From: Lachnospiraceae bacterium
Lineage (GTDB): Bacteria > Bacillota > Clostridia > Lachnospirales > Lachnospiraceae
Direction of reading: 5' to 3'
Length of the DNA: 10,136 bases
Assembly: GCA_003520105.1 (NCBI GenBank)
Contig: DOVL01000304.1
Coordinates: 1 to 10,136 of the forward strand
Position 1 is the first letter of the stretch; every line of letters starts with the position of its first letter. Positions 7,090 through 10,136 of this stretch are shown here, one piece after another. The position numbers and the translations under genes are program-made. A model generated the notes under the pieces. It was given only the letters and a program-made list of their open reading frames with translations. It was not told the DNA's origin and searched no databases.

Positions 7090-7219
7090 CAAATAAACAT
7101 ATATGTATCAAGCAGACATGCCTCTGTGGATGGATTATGAGTATTTATGATTATTCTTTCGTCGTAAATATATTTCTCCGGAGATGAATATGTCTGCTTA
7201 GACGTGCGTTGTTTATTTG
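7090..7219 (+). ncRNA. Candidate structured RNA (long nested hairpin) at the 5' end of the glmU transcript, class unknown
   Basis: CAAATAAACA (7090–7099) pairs perfectly with TGTTTATTTG (7210–7219). Ten nucleotides further in, AAGCAGACAT (7110–7119) pairs perfectly with ATGTCTGCTT (7190–7199). The 10×10 region between them (7100–7109/7200–7209) can form six weaker pairs using G·U. Inside, CTCTG (7122–7126) can meet CGGAG (7179–7183), and TATTTATGA (7142–7150) pairs with TCGTAAATA (7162–7170). The result is one ~130-nt rod with internal loops, beginning within a couple of bases of the predicted transcription start. I see no signature of glmS, T-box, SAM, c-di-GMP, c-di-AMP or preQ1 elements. 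It could be a cis-regulatory leader of glmU, or a processed small RNA. No U-tract follows at 7220, so it is not a simple terminator. Confidence 0.55.
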
Positions 7220-7298
7220 ATGTAAGTTGAACAAAGAATGATTCAAGAGAGAAGTACCGGCTGAAATAAGTTGGTCAGCTATATTTGTTTATTTTGAT
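7209..7298 (+). repeat. Duplicated segment TTGTTTATTT(T)GAT in the glmU leader
   Basis: TTGTTTATTTGAT (7209–7221) recurs as TTGTTTATTTTGAT (7285–7298). The first copy is the 3' arm of the outer stem of the hairpin RNA. The second lies 8 nt before the glmU ribosome binding site and could compete for the same 5' arm (7090–7099), or form a small local hairpin with ATAAAAAC (7297–7304). AAGTTG is also repeated between them (7224–7229 and 7269–7273 region, the second copy in TAAGTTGG). Confidence 0.6.
7259..7280 (+). promoter_or_regulatory. Small hairpin in the glmU leader
   Basis: GGCTGA (7259–7264) pairs with TCAGCT (7275–7280), one G·U pair, with a 10-nt loop. No U-tract follows. It lies between the two leader repeats and may be part of the same folded region. 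The AAAGGA ribosome site of glmU (7307–7312) is further downstream. Confidence 0.35.
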
Positions 7299-7322
7299 AA
7301 AAACAGAAAGGACATAGAAAAT

Positions 7323-8090
7323 ATGGATAACAGTTTAAAAGTAGTCATACTTGCAGCAGGTAAGGGAACAAGAATGAAGTCGGATCTTCCGAAGGTTGTT
7401 CATAAATGTAACGGGAAATCAATGGTGCACCATGTTATAGAGGCTTCCAAGGCTGCAGGTGCGGATAAAATATGTGTTATCGTCGGCTATAAGGCTGATA
7501 TCGTAAAAAAAGTTATTGAAGAGGAGAACGGTGCTGATATCGCAACCGGAAGGATCAGCTTTGCGGTTCAGACAGAGCAGCTCGGTACCGGTCACGCAGT
7601 AAAATGCGCAGGTGACTTTATCGATGAAAACGGAAGCGTTGTTGTTCTCTGCGGAGATACACCGCTCATCACCTCCGAAAGTATAAAGCTGCTTCATGAT
7701 GAGCAGACCGGATCGGGAAACGGTGTTACTGTTCTTTCGGCAATCTACGACGATCCTACAGGCTACGGCAGGATAATCAGAGATGAGAACGGAACCTTCC
7801 TTGCAATCAGAGAGCATAAGGATTGTACGGATGCTGAGAGGGGGATCAAGGAGATCAACTCCGGAATGTATATCTTCAATGCAGCGGATCTGAAGAAGGC
7901 TCTCGGCGAAATCAAGAACGAAAATGCGCAGGGTGAGTATTACCTCCCTGATGCAATCGAGATAATCAGAGGCTACGGCAAAACCGTCGGCGCTATTGCA
8001 GCGGCTGACAGTGATGATATATTCGGTGTAAATACAGTTGATCAGTTGGCCGAGGCTGAGGCAATCCTCAGCAGACGTACTGCAGAGTAA
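7323..8090 (+). CDS. glmU: UDP-N-acetylglucosamine pyrophosphorylase, uridyltransferase domain only (short GlmU)
   Basis: A 255-residue protein covering the N-terminal half of GlmU, which joins UTP and GlcNAc-1-phosphate to UDP-GlcNAc for peptidoglycan synthesis. Visible motifs are L-A-A-G-K-G-T-R-M-K-S-D-L-P-K (10–24), Q-L-G-T-G-H-A (86–92), C-G-D-T-P-L with metal residue D112, Y-G-R-I, E-I-N-S-G-M-Y (177–183), G-E-Y-Y-L-P-D (204–210) and F-G-V-N with the second metal ligand N237. It ends at the Q-L-A-E-A-E linker helix. Standard GlmU continues ~200 residues as a left-handed beta-helix with glucosamine-1-phosphate acetyltransferase activity; that half is absent. The frame closes with a clean TAA and no remnant lies in the next 95 bp. 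An AAAGGA site lies 10 nt before ATG 7323. A UTP:sugar-phosphate enzyme for another substrate is possible, but position next to pth–mfd and the Q-L-G-T-G-H-A motif favour GlmU. Confidence 0.88.
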   Translation: MDNSLKVVILAAGKGTRMKSDLPKVVHKCNGKSMVHHVIEASKAAGADKICVIVGYKADIVKKVIEEENGADIATGRISFAVQTEQLGTGHAVKCAGDFIDENGSVVVLCGDTPLITSESIKLLHDEQTGSGNGVTVLSAIYDDPTGYGRIIRDENGTFLAIREHKDCTDAERGIKEINSGMYIFNAADLKKALGEIKNENAQGEYYLPDAIEIIRGYGKTVGAIAAADSDDIFGVNTVDQLAEAEAILSRRTAE

Positions 8091-8128
8091 ACTAAAGAAT
8101 TATCGTCTGATAGAAACGTTTACTGCAG
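8080..8128 (+). promoter_or_regulatory. Hairpin spanning the glmU stop codon
   Basis: CTGCAG (8080–8085) and TAAAC (8088–8092) pair with GTTTACTGCAG (8118–8128), leaving a 2-nt bulge and a ~25-nt loop. It contains the stop codon and has no following U-tract. Function unknown; it could affect mRNA stability or processing. Confidence 0.35.
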
Positions 8129-8132
8129 CGGA

Positions 8133-8156
8133 TGCTCCTGAGCAGTGTCAGGAGTA
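8133..8156 (+). promoter_or_regulatory. Intercistronic hairpin glmU–pth without U-tract
   Basis: CTCCTGA (8135–8141) pairs with TCAGGAG (8148–8154), extended outward by one G·U and one T–A pair, with a 6-nt loop. The sequence after it lacks a run of Ts, so it is unlikely to stop transcription on its own. It lies 29 nt ahead of pth. Confidence 0.5.
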
Positions 8157-8185
8157 CAATATAAAAGATATAGATTGGATATTAT

Positions 8186-8743
8186 ATGAAAATAATAGCA
8201 GGACTCGGTAATCCGACAAAACAGTACGAGGGGACCAGGCATAATGTCGGTTTCTCCGTGATTTACAGGCTTGCCGACAAATATAACATTAAGATGAATA
8301 TTGCGAGACATAAGGCGCTTATCGGCACCGGAGTTATAGCCGGAGAGAAGGTTATGCTTGTGATGCCGCAGACCTACATGAATCTGAGCGGCGAGGCGGT
8401 TGGCGAGATAATGAGATATTATAAGGCTGAGCCGTCGGATCTGATCATTACCTATGATGATATCGACCTTGATGTCGGAAAGCTCAGGATCAGGGCGAAG
8501 GGCAGTGCCGGAGGACATAACGGCATGAAGAGTATTATCGCTCACGTTGGTTCCGAGGAGTTTGACAGAGTCAGAGTCGGAATCGGCCACAAGCCGCCTG
8601 AATTTGATCTTGCAGATTATGTTCTCAGCCGTTTCGGAAAGGACGAGCTCCCTCTGATAAGAGATGCAGTCGATAAAGCCGCCGACGCCATGGAAGTCAT
8701 AATCCGAAGCGGTGTTGAGGCTGCGATGAATATGTATAACTAA
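8186..8743 (+). CDS. pth: Peptidyl-tRNA hydrolase
   Basis: A 185-residue cytoplasmic enzyme that releases peptidyl-tRNA dropped by ribosomes by cleaving the ester between peptide and tRNA. It begins M-K-I-I-A-G-L-G-N-P with N9, then R-H-N-V-G-F with catalytic H19, P-Q-T-Y-M-N-L-S-G with N66, Y-D-D-I-D-L with D91 (counterpart of the Asp that activates the His) and G-S-A-G-G-H-N-G with N112. All active-site positions known from the E. coli enzyme are present, and length is normal. The ribosome site is weak (a TTGGAT at 8175–8180 is the best I see), which contrasts with the strong sites of its neighbours. It sits 95 bp behind glmU and 96 bp ahead of mfd, with hairpins in both gaps. In Bacillus the prs and ctc genes lie between glmU and pth; here they are absent. 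Confidence 0.97.
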   Translation: MKIIAGLGNPTKQYEGTRHNVGFSVIYRLADKYNIKMNIARHKALIGTGVIAGEKVMLVMPQTYMNLSGEAVGEIMRYYKAEPSDLIITYDDIDLDVGKLRIRAKGSAGGHNGMKSIIAHVGSEEFDRVRVGIGHKPPEFDLADYVLSRFGKDELPLIRDAVDKAADAMEVIIRSGVEAAMNMYN

Positions 8744-8746
8744 ATA

Positions 8747-8811
8747 GCACATGAATATATGCCTCTGAAGGCGTATTCTTGCTACAACTGAAGAGGCATA
8801 TATTCATGTGC
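8747..8811 (+). repeat. Perfect 20-bp inverted repeat between pth and mfd
   Basis: Positions 8747–8766 (GCACATGAATATATGCCTCT) are the exact reverse complement of 8792–8811, with a 25-nt loop. It begins 3 bp after the pth stop and ends 28 bp before mfd. Neither side has a U-tract, so it is not a classical terminator. It could be a palindromic repeat element, an mRNA-stabilising or processing hairpin, or a control point for mfd. Confidence 0.85.
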
Positions 8812-8839
8812 CATAAGTGAAATATAGCGGAGGATTCAT

Positions 8840-10136
8840 ATGGAAGCGCTGCGAAGTGCCCTCAGAAGATCAGACATCTTCAACAAAATAAATAAGAGCA
8901 TCAAGAAAAACAAGCTCCCTCTTTATATCTGGGGGCTTACTCGTGCTGCCCAGCCGCTTCTTGAGGACGAACTCCGCAGATTCAATGATACGGTATCAGC
9001 CGGCAAAGCGGAAGCATCCGGACAGAGTGATACGTCATCAGTCAGCGGAACAGGAGCACCTGGGCGCGTCGCACTCATCGTAACCTACGATGATGCGAGA
9101 GCGGACAAGCTTTACAGTGATTACCGCTTTATGTCGAGGGATGTATTTATCTATCCTGCGAAGGATGCACTTTTTTACTATGCCGATGTTCACGGTAATG
9201 CAACCACCCAGCGAAGACTGGAGATCATCCGTCGTCTCAACGAGAAGAAGGATACCGTGATCATAACCACCGTTGACGGTCTTATGGACAAGATGCCGAG
9301 GATGGAGGAGATCACCGGAGGCGGAATGAGCTTCACCGTCGGCGAGGAGATAAATATTGAAGCGGTAAGGACCAGCCTTGCAACTCTCGGCTATGAGAAC
9401 AGAGAGATAGTTGAGGGCGAGGGTCAGTTCTGCGTACGTGGTGGTATAATAGACATATATCCGCTGACCGAGGACTGTCCGTATCGAATCGAGCTCTTCG
9501 GTGACGAGATAGTTTCCATCAGAAGCTTTGATGCGGATTCTCAGCGTTCAATCGAGGAGATAAAAAGCTTCGGAATATATCCGGCGAGTGAATTTGTGTT
9601 ATCCCCTGCAAGGATAGCAAGAGGTCTTCGTGTGATAGAAGATGATTATGAGAAAGAGGCGGCAGCTCTCAAGAAGAAGTTCCACACCGAGCAGTACGCC
9701 AGACTCACCAGAGCTGTAAATACCATCAAGGAGGAGCTCGGAGAGTTCAACTCAACCACAGGTCTTGACAGCCTGGTTAATTATTTTTATGACGAGACGG
9801 TGTCATTTCTTGATTATCTGCCGAAGGATACACCTGTATTTATAGATGAACCGGACAAGGTGGCTGAGAGAGCACGTGTTTATGCAGAGGAGTTCTCCAT
9901 GTCCATGGACGCAAGACTTGCCGGCGGCTACGTTCTCAGCAAGCAGGCGGACGTTCTCTACAGCGATAAGCTGATACTTGAGATGCTCGGTAAGCGTCGC
10001 ACCATTATGTTTTCGGAGATGTATGCGGCCAGCCGTTATATGCCTGCGGCAGAAACACTCGAATTTGAAGGAAAAAATATAGTTACTTACAGCAGCAGCT
10101 TTGAGAGTCTGACGAAGGACCTCTCAAAATGGAGAG
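8840..10136 (+). CDS. mfd: Transcription-repair coupling factor Mfd, N-terminal part, cut by window end
   Basis: An open frame from ATG 8840, with GCGGAGGA (GGAGG at 8829–8833) 6 nt upstream, runs off the window without a stop. It gives 432 residues of an expected ~1,150. Mfd recognises RNA polymerase stalled at DNA damage, pushes it off with its translocase, and recruits UvrA. The visible part covers the UvrB-like damage-recruitment module: Y-I-W-G-L-T near the start, a Y-P-A-K-D segment, T-T-V-D-G-L-M, then the hallmark G-Q-F-C-V-R-G-G-I-I-D-I-Y-P (195–208), and R-I-E-L-F-G-D-E-I with S-F-D-A-D-S-Q-R-S. The helicase and RNA-polymerase-interaction parts lie beyond the edge. A Ser/Gly/Thr-rich stretch at ~51–75 interrupts the N-terminal module where shorter loops are usual. 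The order pth–mfd is the common Firmicutes arrangement. Confidence 0.96.
   Translation, partial: MEALRSALRRSDIFNKINKSIKKNKLPLYIWGLTRAAQPLLEDELRRFNDTVSAGKAEASGQSDTSSVSGTGAPGRVALIVTYDDARADKLYSDYRFMSRDVFIYPAKDALFYYADVHGNATTQRRLEIIRRLNEKKDTVIITTVDGLMDKMPRMEEITGGGMSFTVGEEINIEAVRTSLATLGYENREIVEGEGQFCVRGGIIDIYPLTEDCPYRIELFGDEIVSIRSFDADSQRSIEEIKSFGIYPASEFVLSPARIARGLRVIEDDYEKEAAALKKKFHTEQYARLTRAVNTIKEELGEFNSTTGLDSLVNYFYDETVSFLDYLPKDTPVFIDEPDKVAERARVYAEEFSMSMDARLAGGYVLSKQADVLYSDKLILEMLGKRRTIMFSEMYAASRYMPAAETLEFEGKNIVTYSSSFESLTKDLSKWR

Noticed and set aside
7118..7150. Leader peptide M-P-L-W-M-D-Y-E-Y-L in the glmU leader, and M-I-Q-E-R-S-T-G at 7239–7265
   Set aside because: No ribosome site precedes either. 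The first begins inside the 10-bp helix, and no run of one amino acid suggests attenuation.
8091..8185. Frameshifted remainder of the GlmU acetyltransferase domain
   Set aside because: Only 95 bp separate the stop from pth; no hexapeptide-repeat pattern appears in any frame.
8120..8752. 210-codon open frame on the minus strand opposite pth
   Set aside because: The plus strand encodes complete, well-conserved Pth. The minus-strand translation shows no recognisable domain and no ribosome site was evident.
7118..8767. ATGCCTCTG shared by the glmU leader (7118–7126) and the pth–mfd inverted repeat (8759–8767)
   Set aside because: A single 9-base match with no extension on either side is plausibly chance.
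1..10136. CRISPR arrays, insertion sequences, tRNA or rRNA genes, toxin–antitoxin or phage-defence genes
   Set aside because: No spaced direct repeats, transposase motifs, cloverleaf-type sequences or recognised defence domains were seen on reading both strands.

Overview
The window looks like chromosomal DNA of a low-to-moderate GC Clostridia-type Firmicute, most likely a Lachnospiraceae relative (Butyrivibrio/Roseburia-like). This rests on the paired glgC–glgD genes, a spoVG gene, strong AGGAGG-type ribosome binding sites, and the gene set spoVG … glmU … pth–mfd. That set matches part of the classical Firmicutes order spoVG–glmU–prs–ctc–pth–mfd known from Bacillus subtilis. The genus is an inference from gene content, not a sequence match.

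Layout, left to right. (1) 1–482: 3' end of an SPFH (stomatin/prohibitin, QmcA-like) membrane-scaffold gene, closed by a good intrinsic terminator. (2) 672–2939: an ADP-ribosylglycohydrolase with its own promoter, whose catalytic domain is only the first ~290 of 755 residues; the rest is a helical, Lys/Glu-rich tail I cannot assign. (3) 3170–5859: an apparent operon glgC–glgD–spoVG, with an extended -10 promoter in front and a terminator behind. GlgC keeps the ADP-glucose pyrophosphorylase active site, while GlgD has lost key residues and is probably a regulatory partner. (4) 5994–6929: a convergent, minus-strand DHH/DHHA1 phosphoesterase with its own promoter and terminator. (5) 6930–7322: a 393-bp divergent intergenic region with a minus-strand promoter, a plus-strand promoter and a long nested-hairpin RNA at the start of the glmU transcript. 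(6) 7323–10136: glmU–pth–mfd on the plus strand, with mfd cut by the window end.

How it fits together: the glg genes make ADP-glucose for glycogen storage and share a transcript with the growth-phase/sporulation regulator SpoVG. The right-hand block combines cell-wall precursor synthesis (GlmU), peptidyl-tRNA recycling (Pth) and transcription-coupled repair (Mfd). The most notable points are that GlmU stops at the end of its uridyltransferase domain and lacks the acetyltransferase half; that prs and ctc are absent from the expected place; that a long structured RNA precedes glmU with a duplicated pairing segment near the ribosome binding site; and that a perfect 20-bp inverted repeat without a U-tract lies between pth and mfd. 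I did not find a CRISPR array, an insertion sequence, a tRNA/rRNA gene or an evident defence system.
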